Translations under genes and position numbers: made by a program
NCBI GenBank assembly: GCA_002205965.3
Contig: NADL03000483.1
Coordinates: 930,001 to 994,000 of the forward strand
DNA length: 64,000 nt
Source: Kappaphycus alvarezii
Taxonomy: Eukaryota; Rhodophyta; Florideophyceae; Gigartinales; Solieriaceae
Reading direction: 5' to 3'
The notes under the pieces: generated by a model
Seen by the model: only the letters and a program-made list of their open reading frames with translations
What the model was told of the DNA's origin: nothing
Databases searched by the model: none
Shown: one piece after another, positions 10,741-20,754 of the stretch
How positions within the stretch are numbered: position 1 is the first letter of the stretch
Layout: every line of letters starts with the position of its first letter

Positions 10741-11790
10741 GCGGTTGGTGCTACTTGCAAAGTCGGCGTCCGTATATGTTGTGATTGGGTGGCCGATTGG
10801 CTGTAGTTTTGTGTGCTTGCGATACAGTATGCCGTGGTTTTGTGTGGCCTTTAGGTACTGCAGGAACCAGCGGAAGTAGTGCTGTGTTGTGGGTTTGTGC
10901 ATGTGTTCCGCGAGCTTGTAGACCCGAATTGTATGTCGGGCCTGGTGCTCTCTGTGAGGTACCTGAGATCTCCTAGTATTGATTGGTACTGCTTGGTTTG
11001 CAGCGGGGTGAGGGGAGTGCCTGTGTTTGCTTCGATCCAGTTGCAGTTCTCTGATACGGATGTTTCTCTTGGTTTGCTGTTTGTCATGCGCGTTTTGTGG
11101 AGAAGCACCTTGATTACATGCGGTTGGGAGACATGGATGTGTCCGTGCTGCTTTCTGTTGATTTTCCACTTTAGGTAGGTGGAGGGATAGCCCAGATTCG
11201 ATATTTTGTATTTCTTGCGAGGATAGTCAGCAGTTCTTGGATATTTTCAGGTAGGGTGTATATGGGTAGGAAGTCGTCCATGCTTACTGCTACTAGGATT
11301 GGGGCTCCGTTGTGGTATTTTAAAACAGACAGGGGTCTGCTTGGCTCTGGTTGTATCCGTGCGCCTTGAGGTGAGATACTAGGCCGGTGTGATATGTGTG
11401 CGCTGCAGGTGGTGTTCCGTAGAGGTTCCGTAATAGTATTCCAGTGTGGTGCGGGTGTCTTATTTCGCCATTGAATCTTGGTTGCTCTTGGATATAAACC
11501 GGCTTGGAGTAGGTGTATGGTTCGTGGAGGTATGCTGCTGATATATCAAAGTGGCTAATTTTCCATCCATGGTGGGCGGCGATGGCGAGGAGGAGGCGTA
11601 CTGTTGTTTTTTCGGCCATGTACGTTTTTGCGTTGTTTGGGTCATAGTGGAGGTATGGTTGTATCTTGTCGCCGCGGACGGAGCAGCGAGCTTTTCGGTC
11701 TATGGTTAGGTCGGGAGAGTGCTTGTATCAGTACGTCATTTTTAGTGGGATGACTTTCGCTGAGCGGGGAACTTTGTTGTTCTGGACCCA
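10741..11790 (-). pseudogene. Element D reverse transcriptase and RNase H
   Basis: RT block read from about 11650: AEKTTVRLLLAIAAHHGWK, then HFDISAAYLHEPY (first catalytic Asp region) and RNLYGTPPAAHTYHTGL, corresponding to the usual copia LYGLKQA motif. RNase H follows with ATQNHGILYR and TYTDADFASSTN near 10765. Sequence similar to copia stops right after this motif at 10741. Frame changes separate the blocks, and the central YxDD block is not intact. Confidence 0.65.
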
Positions 11791-11886
11791 CTTAAATGTT
11801 TCTTCTCTGTCCAGTGTGTCCAGTTCCTTGTCGTGGGCTTCAGACCATAACTGTGCATCCTTGTATTTGCGAGCCTGCGCTGTTGT

Positions 11887-12901
11887 CTAAGGTGGTTCTG
11901 GTAGGCGTTTTGGGGTGGTCTGTAGAGCCATCAGTATGGTGCGCGTGGGGTCTTGTCTCGGGTCATAGGGTCGAAAGTCCCTGGCGCGAGCTTGTATGTA
12001 TTCTTCCGTTGCCAGGTTCCATACACGGATCAGGGAATCATCGATGGGGTGCATGTATCGCACCATGACTGCTCTGGGTTCCAGCTTAGACTTTGGCTTG
12101 TGGACCAGGATGTGTCCGTACTGTCCGAATGTGAAGAGGGCTGTGGTGATCGGTTTGCATCTGTGCCATAGCTGGTAAGGGGATTTGCCGGTGGCTGAGT
12201 GGCGTATGAGGTTTTGTTGTACACAACGTCTTGCAGTGCGTCTTCCCAAAATATCAGGGGCATGTTGGCTGCCGTGATGGCGGCCCGTACCTCGTTCAAG
12301 CGTGCGATTGATGCGTTCTGCTCTTGAGTTTTCCTGGGGCTGGTAGGGTGTTCTTGTTTTGAGTTGTGTGCCCTGGTGCTTGTATAGGTCTTGCAGTTGT
12401 TGTGAGATGAGTTCTTTTGGATTGTCAACGCGTACTGTATGGGGTGTTTGCCCATGGAATGTTTTGATCAGTGCCATGTGTATGGGTGTGAATTGTTTGA
12501 CTTGGTCTTTGGATCGGAGCATGTATATGTTGAGGTATCTGCTTTCTGCATCCAAGAACGTGAGGAAATGGTGGTTGCCGTGTTTTGATGGTGGTTTTAT
12601 GGAGCCGCATGTGTCCGAGCGAGCATATGCTCCGACTTTGTATTTTTTGGTGTTGGTTGGTGTGCTTCGGTGAGTTTCGCGTGTCGGCACGGTATGCAGG
12701 ATAGGGGGGTAGAGGTTGGCGGAGTTGCTTGGGTATGAGTGGCAGTGTGTTGTGTTTGGCCATTTCTTGTATGGTGCGGGGATTGGCGTGGCTGAGAATC
12801 ATGTGCCATTTGTGCAGTTCTTCGGTGAGACTTGCGAGTGGCTTAGGTGGGAGCCGTGGGTGGGGTGTGATTCGTATCGGTTTGGGTGGGTGGGCGCGCA
12901 C
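11887..12901 (-). pseudogene. Element D integrase
   Basis: Copia integrase in two overlapping frames. The zinc region ELHKWHMILSHANPRTIQEM lies near 12800. The core carries FLDAESRYLNIYM (12560), VRVDNPKELIS (second Asp, 12425) and TPYQPQENSRAERINRT (Glu, 12330), giving the D-D-E order. It continues to KSPYQLWHRCKP near 12180. A frameshift near 12690 separates the zinc part from the core. The enzyme would insert retrotransposon cDNA into chromosomes. Confidence 0.75.
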
Positions 12902-13296
12902 AGTGTGTCTCGTGGGTGGGTTGGGGGGTTGGGTTTTTTGTTTGGTGGGCGTTGGCCTTGGTGTGTGAGGTGGGTGGGGGTGTGGGTTGGATAGTTGTGG
13001 TGCGCGGTTTCGTTTTACGTCTCATGATTTCGGTTGTGCCTGCTAGCTTGGCTTGTGGGATGGAGGGTGTTGTGTACCTGTTGCTACTACGTAGGCCTGG
13101 AGCTGTTTGACCCATGGTGCCTTGGCTATTAGCTTGATGGTGTTGCCTTTCCGTGCTAGGAGGAGGGCGATTGTTTCTGTGAAGAGAACAGGACCGTGGT
13201 ACTTTGCTATGTCGTGGACAGACAGTAGGTTGTGGCGAAGGGATGGGTTGGCCAGTGCGGGGAGACGCAGGCGCTTATTCGTTGTCCGCTTGATTG

Positions 13297-13494
13297 TTAT
13301 GATACCAGCGTGGGTGCATATGGAGTTCGATTCCGTGGCGGTGGAGGTTGGATTGGTGAGTTCAGTTTGAAAATTTCGGGTGTGGGGGTTACGAGGTGGG
13401 TGGGTGTGGCTCTGGAGTCGAGTATGTACTTACAGTCTTGGTTGTCTGCGGCGGGGACTTGGTTTGCCGAGATCATGGCTCGCAGTTGGTGCAT
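13297..13494 (-). pseudogene. Element D aspartic protease region
   Basis: Short open frame with CKYILDSRATPTHLVTP: the copia protease active site ILDSGAT with the Gly changed to Arg, which should inactivate it. It lies between gag and integrase as expected for copia. Confidence 0.6.
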
Positions 13495-13518
13495 CAGGGT
13501 GGTGTAGTCGGTGTCAGC

Positions 13519-14232
13519 TTATTTGGCTGCTGGTTGGGCCTTGCGTTTTTTCGGGTGGTTGGGATCTCTGCATTGGTCGTCAGTGTGCCGTGGATTAGCG
13601 AATCCTAGGGCTCTGTGATGTTGGCATGGCTTAAAGCGGTTGCGTTTCGTCTGGTTGGAGCTACGAATGGCGTTGAGCTGCTTGAGGATTTCCGCGAGGA
13701 CCGCATTGGTGGTGTCTGCTGTGTGCGTGGCTCTGTGTGCATGGCCTGCTTGGCCTTGCGTGTTGAGTCGGATTAGGCCTGTGAGCCTTTGGGCAAATTC
13801 ATTTGGGTCTTTCGGTTTGTTGTCATACATGTTAAGTGCGATCATGGATGTGGCTGGGTTGGTTCGGAGGCCTTCCATCATGAATTCCACCGTTGTGAGT
13901 GGATTGGATATGTCCAGATAGTGTGCGGTGAGCATTTTGGCGCGGATGCGTTCATGTGCGGTGAAGTAATCTGCGACTGCCATGTCCTCCATGAACCGGG
14001 TTGCTTATGCCATTGTCTTTAGCGTGCGATGATCATTTTCTTGCCTTGCGTCGATGTATTTTGTGACTTCTGTAATGATTTGGTGTGGTATCGGGCGTTG
14101 GTTGCTGTGAACGACGACGTCTGTGATCTCATAGGGGATGGAGTCGATGAGGGTACCCACCAATACGGCTTTTTTTTGGGTGAATGTTTTGAGTGCTGGT
14201 GGATCGTTGGGTGGCTCAGGATCTTGTGTCAT
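13519..14232 (-). pseudogene. Element D gag
   Basis: Two adjoining frames with an in-frame stop near 14005: MTQDPEPPNDPPALKTF, then MEDMAVADYFTAHERIRAKM through GLRTNPATSMIALNMYD to a Cys/His knuckle-like RALGFANPRHTDDQC near 13600. This is the typical copia gag layout (UBN2-like helical region then zinc knuckle). A basic tail (PNHPKKRKAQPAAK) ends it at 13519. Confidence 0.6.
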
Positions 14233-14306
14233 TTGTTCCGTTGCGTCGACTGAGGCGGCAGCTCCATGGATTGAGAGGATCCATGGTGTTTAGTTTGCTT
14301 TGTTGA

Positions 14307-14311
14307 GTTGG
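14307..14311. repeat. Target-site duplication of gypsy C, left copy
   Basis: GTTGG directly before the LTR at 14312; identical GTTGG follows the other LTR at 20264-20268. Confidence 0.85.
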
Positions 14312-14814
14312 TGTGGGGTGTTGAGCGCACAAAAGGTAATCGATGGTTGAACTGTTGGTTGATGCTTCCGGTAACCAGGCCGGACATCAGACCAGGGTTT
14401 ATATAGAAAAAGTACTCAACACCAGCAGAGATAAATTGTAACTAAACGGTACTGAATTCAAAGGTATTCTAGAAAATGCGACCCAGAGGTATCAAACTAC
14501 AAGGTTCTGAAGGTCCATCAGTATAACTGACAGCAACAAACATCATGGCAAAGTATCATTGGTCCAATTGGCAAGGAGGCATAAAGTAGTTGCTGATTGG
14601 TGGGTGCGAAATGTTTCGAGAACCACGCGAGATAGCCATGATGGATCCATGTCATTGGCTAGGTACAAAGAGGTATGATATTATGCTTTTACACTGGTGC
14701 GTGAGTACAGTGCACAAGTTGCAATGATGTCTTCTTACAGTGTAAATCCTTGGTACAGGTTACCGGAGGGATACTGTCAGGGTATTTGGTGATTTATGGG
14801 CATAATCGCAACAT
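14312..14814 (-). repeat. 3' LTR of element C
   Basis: Begins TGTTGCGATTATGCCC in element orientation and ends CACCCCACA (TG...CA). The polypurine tract GGGGGGAGTGA immediately precedes it (14815-14825). Confidence 0.92.
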
Positions 14815-14823
14815 CACTCCCCC

Positions 14824-16236
14824 CTACGAAGAAGAATCGCCCCGATTCTTGTATTCGTATAGCAGATCTTGACAATTTTTCAGTTCATTTTCTGATAGCC
14901 ATGAGTTCTCGTGATCTGCATATCCTTTCCATTTAATGAGATATTTTGTTTTTCCGTATTGTTTCTTGTGACTGAGAATTGATTCGACTTCGTATTCTTT
15001 ATGTCCATCTTGAACCTGTATAGGTGGTGGCGGCGGAATTTGGCGATAGAATTCATCTTCAAAGTACGGCTTAAGGAGACTAGCATGGAAAGCATTGTGA
15101 ATTCCCCTGTCGATCATTGGCTGGGAAAGATTTAAACGGTACGTAACTCCGTTTATATCCTCAGATATTTGAAATGGACCACAAAACTTTGGGTTCAGTT
15201 TTCGAGATCCTGCACCATCTTCAAAAGCTAGGTTTTTTGTGGACAACCAGACTTTGTCACCAACTTTATAAGAAGAAGGTCTTCTACTTCTGTTGACATA
15301 CAAGGCAGTGGATTCATTTGATTTTTGATTTGTTCTTGGGCTTTTTTCAGTGATTCTTGCATTTTTTTTAGGAACTGTGCCGCAGCGGTTGTCTGCGGAG
15401 AGTATGTCCAAAGGGACAGTTCTAGGGTGGATTCCATAATTGAGGAAGAACGGAGAGAATGTTGTAGTGGCATTAATAGATGAGTTGTAAGCAACTTCGA
15501 AGTCTACCAAGTATTTGTCCCAATCTGACTTGTCGAAGCTAACAAAAGAACGAATCATTTCTTCGATCTTTCTGTTCATAATCTCAGATTGTCCATCTGT
15601 TTGTGGGTGATATGCTGAAGAAGGGGATATCTTGGTACCCAGAAGGTGGAACAGACTCTTCCAAAACTTGCTCATAAAAATAGCATCCCTATCACAAATG
15701 ATATTCGTTGGAATTCCGTGGTTTCTGTATACATGATCCTTGAACAACCTGGCAGTTGAAGGAGCATCTATTTTGGGCTTGGTTGGTATAATTCTGATCA
15801 TCTTTGATAATCTGTCAACGACAGTTAAGATGCCATTGTTTCCTTCCGTTGACCTTGGAAGGGGTGTAATAAAGTCCATCGTTATGTGAGTCCATTTGGT
15901 TTTCGGTGGTCAAGAGGTTTAAAAGACCTGCGGGTTTCTGATTTGATGGTTTGTCTCTTTGGCAGTGGCAAGAACGAACGTATCGAAGTACATCTGTACG
16001 AAGGTTTTTCCAGTAAAACTTCGGTGATATTCTATTGATTGTTTTTGAAATTCCCAAATGTCCAGTATTTGGAGTAGAATGGTAGTCATGTAATAGCTTG
16101 ACTTTAAATTTTCCTTCTGGTACGCAAATCTTTCCGTTCCTTAGTAAAAGCAACCCTTTCTTTTCGAAAGGTGCCTTTGGATCTTTGTATTGGGTTTTCA
16201 GGTTTTCATCTAGCCTGTAATCTTTGGCCAGATCTT
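14824..16236 (-). pseudogene. Element C integrase and chromodomain (frame-broken pol C-terminus)
   Basis: Continuation of pol after a frame break at about 16236. The zinc part reads [19 protein letters not shown] with the CHCQR Cys pair, near 16100-15960. A second break near 15905 leads into the core: [10 protein letters not shown] (first Asp), ICDRDAIFM (second Asp) and [13 protein letters not shown] (Glu), matching element B. Two compensating shifts lie between about 15400 and 15310. A C-terminal chromodomain ([27 protein letters not shown]) near 15000-14890 would target insertion to modified histones. It ends at 14824. Confidence 0.85.
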
Positions 16237-18369
16237 CTATTCAGAATCCGCAAAATAAGGTACGGATATATTGTTCGATTCTAGGTATGTCTTTGTTATC
16301 ACTTCCTTGAGTAGTTCTCTGTTTCGATGTTTAGGTGAGGGATAATTCTGAGGTTGTCTTGACAGGGCATCGGCAACGATGTTTGCTTTCCCGGAGATGG
16401 GTATAATTTTGAAATCAAAGTTCGCTAATCTTTCCAACCACCTAACCTGTCTTTGGGACAGATTGTCCTGGGTCTCGAGGTATCTTAAAGGGTAGTGATC
16501 AGAATGAACTGTGAAAAAGTTTCCGTGTAGGTATGCTCTCCACCATTTCAAGCACTCTACAATGGCCAAGAGCTCTCTCTCATGAGCGGCATAATTTTGC
16601 TCAGCATCATTCAAAGTCCTAGACGCAAAGGCAACTGGTCTTCTGGATTTTGGATCCCCCTGTTCCAACACAGCTCCAATTGCGTACTGAGAGGCATCTG
16701 TAGTGACATATATTGGAAGTTCAGAGTCAAAAGTTCGAAGGACTGGGGCACTGCATAACGATTTCTTCAAGGTCTGGAATGATTTGTCCTGAGTAGCTGT
16801 CCACAGAAATGAAACGTTCTTCGTCAGCTCTGTAAGAGGTTTAGCAACCAATGAGCATCCTCTTATGAATCTTCTGTAATAGTTGACGAGTCCTAAGAAT
16901 GACTGAAGTTGTTGCTTGTTCTTTGGTGAGGGCCATTCCATGACTGCCTTTATCTTGTTGGGATCCACAGCAATTCCCTCTTGACAGATTACATGTCCAA
17001 GATACTCGACTTCTTTAACACCGAAGACACATTTTGACAATTTTGCGAACAGATTCTCCTTCCTCAGAATCTCTAGTACTACATCAATGTGTTCTAAATG
17101 TTCTTTCCATGTCTTACTGAAGATGAGAATGTCATCTAAATAAACGATAACGAATACATCCAGGACATCTTTGAATATGTCGTTCATGAGATTCATAAAA
17201 GTTGCTGGTGCGTTGGTCAATCCAAAAGGTAGTACGAGAAATTCAAAATGTCCGTATCTGGTTCGAAACGCTGTGAGAGGGATTGAAGATTCCTCCAGTC
17301 TGATCTGATGGTAACCCATCCTCAGATCTATTTTCGAGAAGTACCTGGCTCCCTTAAGTCGATCAAAGATATCATCGATGCGCGGCAGGGGGTAGCTGTT
17401 TTTTACAGTAAGCCGATTAAGTGCTCTGTAATCCACACACATACGCAAACCGCTGTCCTTTTTCGTTACAAAGAGTATTGGCGCTCCCCAGGGGCTTTTG
17501 CTTGGTCTAATGAATTCACTCTCTAGTAGATCATCTAGTTGTTTACGAAGCTCCATCATTTCTTTTCCTGAAAGTCTGTAGAGACCCTTTTTCTGTGGCT
17601 TAGCATCTTTTTCCAATTCGATCTTGAAATCATACTTTCGCTTCGGAGGAAGGCCCTTCGGAAGTTTTTCCGGGAAAACGTCTGTATACTTTTTCAGTAC
17701 ACCTTGAATATCTTCTGGGTAAGAATCTGGAACATTTGGATTTGAGTCTAGTGGTCGAATTAGAACAGCATAAGTGCTACATTTTTTCTCCAAATCAGTA
17801 AGTACTGAGTTTGCAGAAACGAAAGGGTGCTTTGTCATTTCATTGGCAGTGACGGAGTACTTTTCACCCTTGTAGTTGAAAGAAACTTGATTGCTTGAAG
17901 AGTCGATAATTGCTCTATGGGCTCCACACCATTCCTTTCCTAGGATTGCATCATATCTCTTGAGGGGGCTCACGGCGAAGTACAGTGGTTCTGTGTAGTT
18001 CTTTATTTGGACGATTGCCGGACCGGCTGTTTCTTTCAACTTCTGGTTAGCACCGTTCGCCATTTCGGCAAGCTCTGCTGATTCTCTTGTTTTAATCTTA
18101 TGGTAATCGCAGAACAATTCACTGAGGAAATTGATCTCACCACCTGGGTCGATGAGAATTTTTGCTGGTCCATTGGAAATGACTCCTTTAACAATAAGAA
18201 GTCCTCTATGATTTCGTTGGAAAGTTGGGGTTGGTGTTCCCCTAAATGCTTCCTGGGATCTTATTGTTGAAACAATAAGATTTCTGTCATCCAGAACTGA
18301 TTGAGGACCTTCAGTCAGTTCCTTCGGGCTTTTGGGCAGTTTTTTGCAATGTGCCCTCTCTGTCTGCAT
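16237..18369 (-). CDS. Element C pol: protease, reverse transcriptase, RNase H
   Basis: A 710-codon open frame joined to gag by a -1 frame change at the CCCAAAA heptamer just upstream. Protease is seen as [15 protein letters not shown], with DPG where most retroviral-type proteases have DTG or DSG. The RT has [16 protein letters not shown] palm motifs ([17 protein letters not shown]) and the catalytic [11 protein letters not shown]. RNase H has [16 protein letters not shown] and [19 protein letters not shown] start of the integrase zinc region follows, then the frame ends at 16237 in a premature stop, while element B continues at the same place. Otherwise intact, consistent with recent activity. 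Confidence 0.9.
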   Translation of the reverse strand: MQTERAHCKKLPKSPKELTEGPQSVLDDRNLIVSTIRSQEAFRGTPTPTFQRNHRGLLIVKGVISNGPAKILIDPGGEINFLSELFCDYHKIKTRESAELAEMANGANQKLKETAGPAIVQIKNYTEPLYFAVSPLKRYDAILGKEWCGAHRAIIDSSSNQVSFNYKGEKYSVTANEMTKHPFVSANSVLTDLEKKCSTYAVLIRPLDSNPNVPDSYPEDIQGVLKKYTDVFPEKLPKGLPPKRKYDFKIELEKDAKPQKKGLYRLSGKEMMELRKQLDDLLESEFIRPSKSPWGAPILFVTKKDSGLRMCVDYRALNRLTVKNSYPLPRIDDIFDRLKGARYFSKIDLRMGYHQIRLEESSIPLTAFRTRYGHFEFLVLPFGLTNAPATFMNLMNDIFKDVLDVFVIVYLDDILIFSKTWKEHLEHIDVVLEILRKENLFAKLSKCVFGVKEVEYLGHVICQEGIAVDPNKIKAVMEWPSPKNKQQLQSFLGLVNYYRRFIRGCSLVAKPLTELTKNVSFLWTATQDKSFQTLKKSLCSAPVLRTFDSELPIYVTTDASQYAIGAVLEQGDPKSRRPVAFASRTLNDAEQNYAAHERELLAIVECLKWWRAYLHGNFFTVHSDHYPLRYLETQDNLSQRQVRWLERLANFDFKIIPISGKANIVADALSRQPQNYPSPKHRNRELLKEVITKTYLESNNISVPYFADSE
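18325..18331 (-). promoter_or_regulatory. Predicted -1 ribosomal frameshift site of element C
   Basis: CCCAAAA in the gag phase C CCA AAA, inside the sequence AACTGCCCAAAAGCCCG after the gag zinc knuckle, with the gag TGA 15 bases beyond. Slipping back one base enters the pol frame. The identical site is at 54036-54042 in element B. Confidence 0.6.
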
Positions 18370-18601
18370 CTCAAGCAGAGGCCTTCACGTATGCATCTCT
18401 CACGTTCTGCTTGATCCAATTTCGGTAGTTAACATTTGAGGACTGTATACCTGGTTTCATTTCCACGGTGGTACCTTGTGAGCAGCGTTATTGAGCTGGT
18501 TCTGTTGTGCGGAGATCTGATTATGAGCCTCTGACAGCTGGCGTTGAAGTTCGCTTACAGCTTGTGCCAGCGACTCTACAGTAATGCCCGAAGTTTCCAT
18601 T
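18370..18601 (-). pseudogene. Element C gag remnant with internal deletion
   Basis: Starts at ATG 18601 (METSGITVESLAQAVSELQR), homologous to the coiled-coil N-terminus of element B gag. After about 40 residues, near 18475, the sequence jumps to the C-terminal end [19 protein letters not shown] with the first Cys pair of the zinc knuckle. Compared with element B some 700 bases are missing, including the whole capsid-like region. The product would not assemble particles. Confidence 0.75.
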
Positions 18602-18687
18602 GTCTTCTCCTATTGGTCGAAAGAGTCACACGTGTAGTTTTGGGTTTTTTTTCTTTAAATAGAATTTTTTCAAATTGGCCAGTAAGA

Positions 18688-18764
18688 ATCGGTATGCACT
18701 GTGGCCGAGTTGGCTAGACCAGCGAAAGACCAGTGAGAGGTCTCGAGTTCGAATCCCAGCCGAT
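18688..18764 (+). ncRNA. tRNA-like module inside element C, antisense to the element
   Basis: A 77-base segment closed by ATCGGT/GCCGAT. It has a perfect A-box-like TGGCCGAGTTGG (18702-18713) and a B-box-like AGTTCGAATCC (18746-18756), so it carries an internal RNA polymerase III promoter pattern. D, anticodon and T stems do not pair well, so a working tRNA is unlikely; a SINE-type head or antisense pol III transcript is more plausible. It is followed at 18788-18920 by a body that is conserved antisense in element B (52763-52625). Confidence 0.5.
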
Positions 18765-18787
18765 AACTTGGGAAAGTTGATTTTCTC

Positions 18788-18920
18788 TGACGTAAGGGTT
18801 TGACGTCAGTCACGTCGTGTGTGCTATAGTAGCCCTCCTTCCGATGCTTTACAGAACGGTTGTTTTCCTGTCTAGAACCTGGCGGCGATACGGGCTTACA
18901 AGACCTACTGCAAGGAACTG
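18788..18920 (+). repeat. Conserved body downstream of the tRNA-like head (copy in C)
   Basis: Contains TGACGTAAGGGTTTGACGTC, CTATAGTAGCCCTCCTTCC and GGCGATACGGGCTTAC. The reverse strand of 52625-52763 in element B matches it closely. An antisense open frame of 107 codons (18993-18670) runs across it, without recognised similarity. Confidence 0.65.
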
Positions 18921-19039
18921 GGGAAAGCGAGTTCGTAAGGTAGCCACAGCGGGAGGTTGAACACAGCACAAACGAAGTCGGTTGAGAAAGCAACTTTTGG
19001 AGTTTTTCTTGCTTCCTCTTCCCTAAATTTATTCAAATT

Positions 19040-19612
19040 TTAACTACTGACGGGCAGTCTCTCGATGATGGCGGCCAAGACGGTGGCGCTCAAGGTCTGC
19101 CTTACTTGGGACTTCGATTTTGCAAATTTGGCAGATATGCCTCGTCTTATCGGCGCGGTGCTGGTGCTTGCGGGATCGGAGGTGCTCGTGGTACTGCACT
19201 CGGCCTGTGCAGGTGACTTGACAGTGACGGCAGTGGAAGGGCGAAGATCGCGGTTCTTGGTCAGGCGAGGCCTTCTGGTCTTCTTACGAATGCGGTGGTT
19301 AGCGGTTCTCTGAATGACGATGGAAGCCGCGTCAGGGAGAATCGGTAGGGTCTTCTTAGGCTTCTGCGGCTTGGAGCGAGGGACTGCGGGCCTTCTCGGT
19401 ATCGGCGGTAGAGCGGGTAGCGATACAGCCTCGGGAAGGCAGAAAGTGGAGGGTCTTGGTGTCCTCGGTTCCTCCACCACGATTCTGGTGGGTGTTCTTG
19501 GCACCAAAGTTGTCAGCTCCTGACAATTTTCGGCGAAGAACGATTGTAAGTCTTCTGCGTTGTACTCGTCCGGCGACGAGGGGCGGTCCCTGGAAGTCTT
19601 GTTTTTCGGCAC
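19040..19612 (-). pseudogene. Element C accessory ORF with paired U1-type zinc fingers (frameshifted)
   Basis: Extra gene between LTR and gag. The N-terminus is disordered and Pro/Thr-rich (RPSSPDEYNAEDLQSFF, VVEEPRTPRPSTFCLPEA), then SIVIQRTANHRIRKKTRRPR. The listed frame then loses the fingers, but one frame over from about 19270 they are intact: FHCRHCQVTCTGRVQYHEHL and ICQICKIEVPSKADLERH, each C-X2-C-X12-H-X5-H. One missing base explains the shift. There is no ATG: the frame opens at GTG 19612, nine bases after an in-frame TAA, exactly as in element B. U1/matrin-type fingers bind RNA or DNA, so a nucleocapsid-like or regulatory role is possible. Confidence 0.7.
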
Positions 19613-19747
19613 TGAGCGTTATTCAAAAAGAATCAGAGTAAAAAACAAAATGTTAGTCTCTGCTTGCAATCGGGCAGAACGTCAAATCTAATAGAGATTT
19701 TAACTTACTGTCGGATTGGAAGAACTCGCAGTACTGACAAACGAATA

Positions 19748-19760
19748 TGCGATGCTACCA
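19748..19760 (-). promoter_or_regulatory. Primer-binding site of element C
   Basis: TGGTAGCATCGCA in element orientation, two bases inside the 5' LTR. Its complement ends in TACCA, as a tRNA 3' end should. The same 13 bases lie at 51612-51624 in element B. The tRNA is not identified. Confidence 0.6.
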
Positions 19761-19762
19761 AA

Positions 19763-20263
19763 TGTGGGGTGTTGAGCGCACAAAAGGTAATCGATGGTTG
19801 AACTGTTGGTTGATGCTTCCGGTAACCAGGCCGGACATCAGACCAGGGTTTATATAGAAAAAGTACTCAACACCAGCAGAGATAAATTGTAACTAAACGG
19901 TACTGAATTCAAAGGTATTCTAGAAAATGCGACCCAGAGGTATCAAACTACAAGGTTCTGAAGGTCCATCAGTATAACTGACAGCAACAAACATCATGGC
20001 AAAGTATCATTGGTCCAATTGGCAAGGAGGCATAAAGTAGTTGCTGATTGGTGGGTGCGAAATGTTTCGAGAACCACGCGAGATAGCCATGATGGATCCA
20101 TTCATTGGCTAGGTACAAAGAGGTATGATATTATGCTTTTACACTGGTGCGTGAGTACAGTGCACAAGTTGCAATGATGTCTTCTTACAGTGTAAATCCT
20201 TGGTACAGGTTACTGGAGGGATACTGTCAGGGTATTTGGTGATTTATGGGCATAATCGCAACA
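19763..20263 (-). repeat. 5' LTR of element C
   Basis: 501 bases, near-identical to 14312-14814. In element orientation it is followed after two bases by the primer-binding site TGGTAGCATCGCA, which element B also has. Confidence 0.92.
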
Positions 20264-20268
20264 GTTGG
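20264..20268. repeat. Target-site duplication of gypsy C, right copy
   Basis: GTTGG, matching 14307-14311. Confidence 0.85.
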
Positions 20269-20563
20269 GCTATCTTGGGAGTGGGTGCTGTGTTCATTGT
20301 GGGTGTGGTGCTTGGCTCGTGTGGATGGTATGGCGGTTGAGTGTCGGATGCGTGGAGTCTCGTGAGTCTGAGAAGCTCTTGGTGAGCTCGGTGAAGGGGG
20401 CGTTTTGAGCCCTGCGTGTTGCCCTGGTGGCTCTAGCGGACAGAGCGGGTGTGGGTCTTGGTTGTTGCTTGTGGAGAGACGGCGGATCCAGTTCGGATGT
20501 GCAAGCCGTTGGCGGTCTTGTGATCGTGGAGTTGGTGTTCGGCAGTGGGTTATGTGAAGCGTT

Positions 20564-20574
20564 TGCCCATAACC
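20564..20574 (-). promoter_or_regulatory. Primer-binding site of copia element D
   Basis: GGTTATGGGCA on -, immediately after the LTR end CCAACA; matches the first ten bases of the copia-type initiator tRNA site. Confidence 0.55.
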
Positions 20575-20748
20575 TGTTGGTTCGTAGATCGATACCCTCT
20601 TTACTTCTCACTATTGTTTGATTACGACGGCGTCCCTTTATACTATTTTGGTTGCGGGACAGTCTGTCTTGGTTCCTTTGACATATACAGTAGCTGAAAA
20701 TCAAAAAATCAGATGCACCATGCATCATTTTTTTAAAATTTTTCAACA
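20575..20748 (-). repeat. Probable 5' LTR of copia element D
   Basis: 174 bases beginning TGTTGAAAAATTTTAAAA and ending CCAACA in element orientation, directly followed by the primer-binding site. No second LTR copy exists in the window, so the outer edge rests on TG...CA only. Confidence 0.5.
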
Positions 20749-20754
20749 GTTAGG

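Larger units (their letters stand above)
14312..20263 (-). mobile_element. Ty3/gypsy chromodomain retrotransposon, element C
   Basis: A 5.95 kb LTR element inserted in copia D. LTRs of 503 and 501 bases differ by only two indels and about one substitution, so the insertion is recent. In element orientation: LTR, primer-binding site, an extra zinc-finger ORF (19612-19040), an antisense tRNA-like module (18688-18764), a gag remnant (18601-18370) with a large internal deletion, pol (18369-14824) with frame breaks, polypurine tract, LTR. Loss of most of gag suggests it depends on relatives to move. The pol protein is close to that of element B. Confidence 0.92.
10741..20748 (-). mobile_element. 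Ty1/copia element D (5' LTR to RNase H), interrupted by gypsy C
   Basis: Copia-type order on -: LTR 20748-20575, primer-binding site, leader, then after the inserted gypsy C the gag, protease, integrase, RT and RNase H, ending near 10741 inside RNase H. Copia order (integrase before RT) is clear. The 3' end and 3' LTR are missing, so this is a truncated copy. Gypsy C sits in the leader just upstream of gag, flanked by GTTGG. The coding strand is unusually rich in Thr, Pro and His codons; the complementary + strand is GT-rich around 12850-13000. Confidence 0.75.

Noticed and set aside
10785..13607. Many + strand frames of 60-100 codons across copia D
   Set aside because: They are antisense to recognisable copia integrase, RT and gag and consist of Gly/Val/Trp-rich low-complexity translation of GT-rich DNA.
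18688..18764. A genuine tRNA gene
   Set aside because: A and B boxes and an acceptor-like stem exist, but the internal stems do not pair, so only a tRNA-like call is made.
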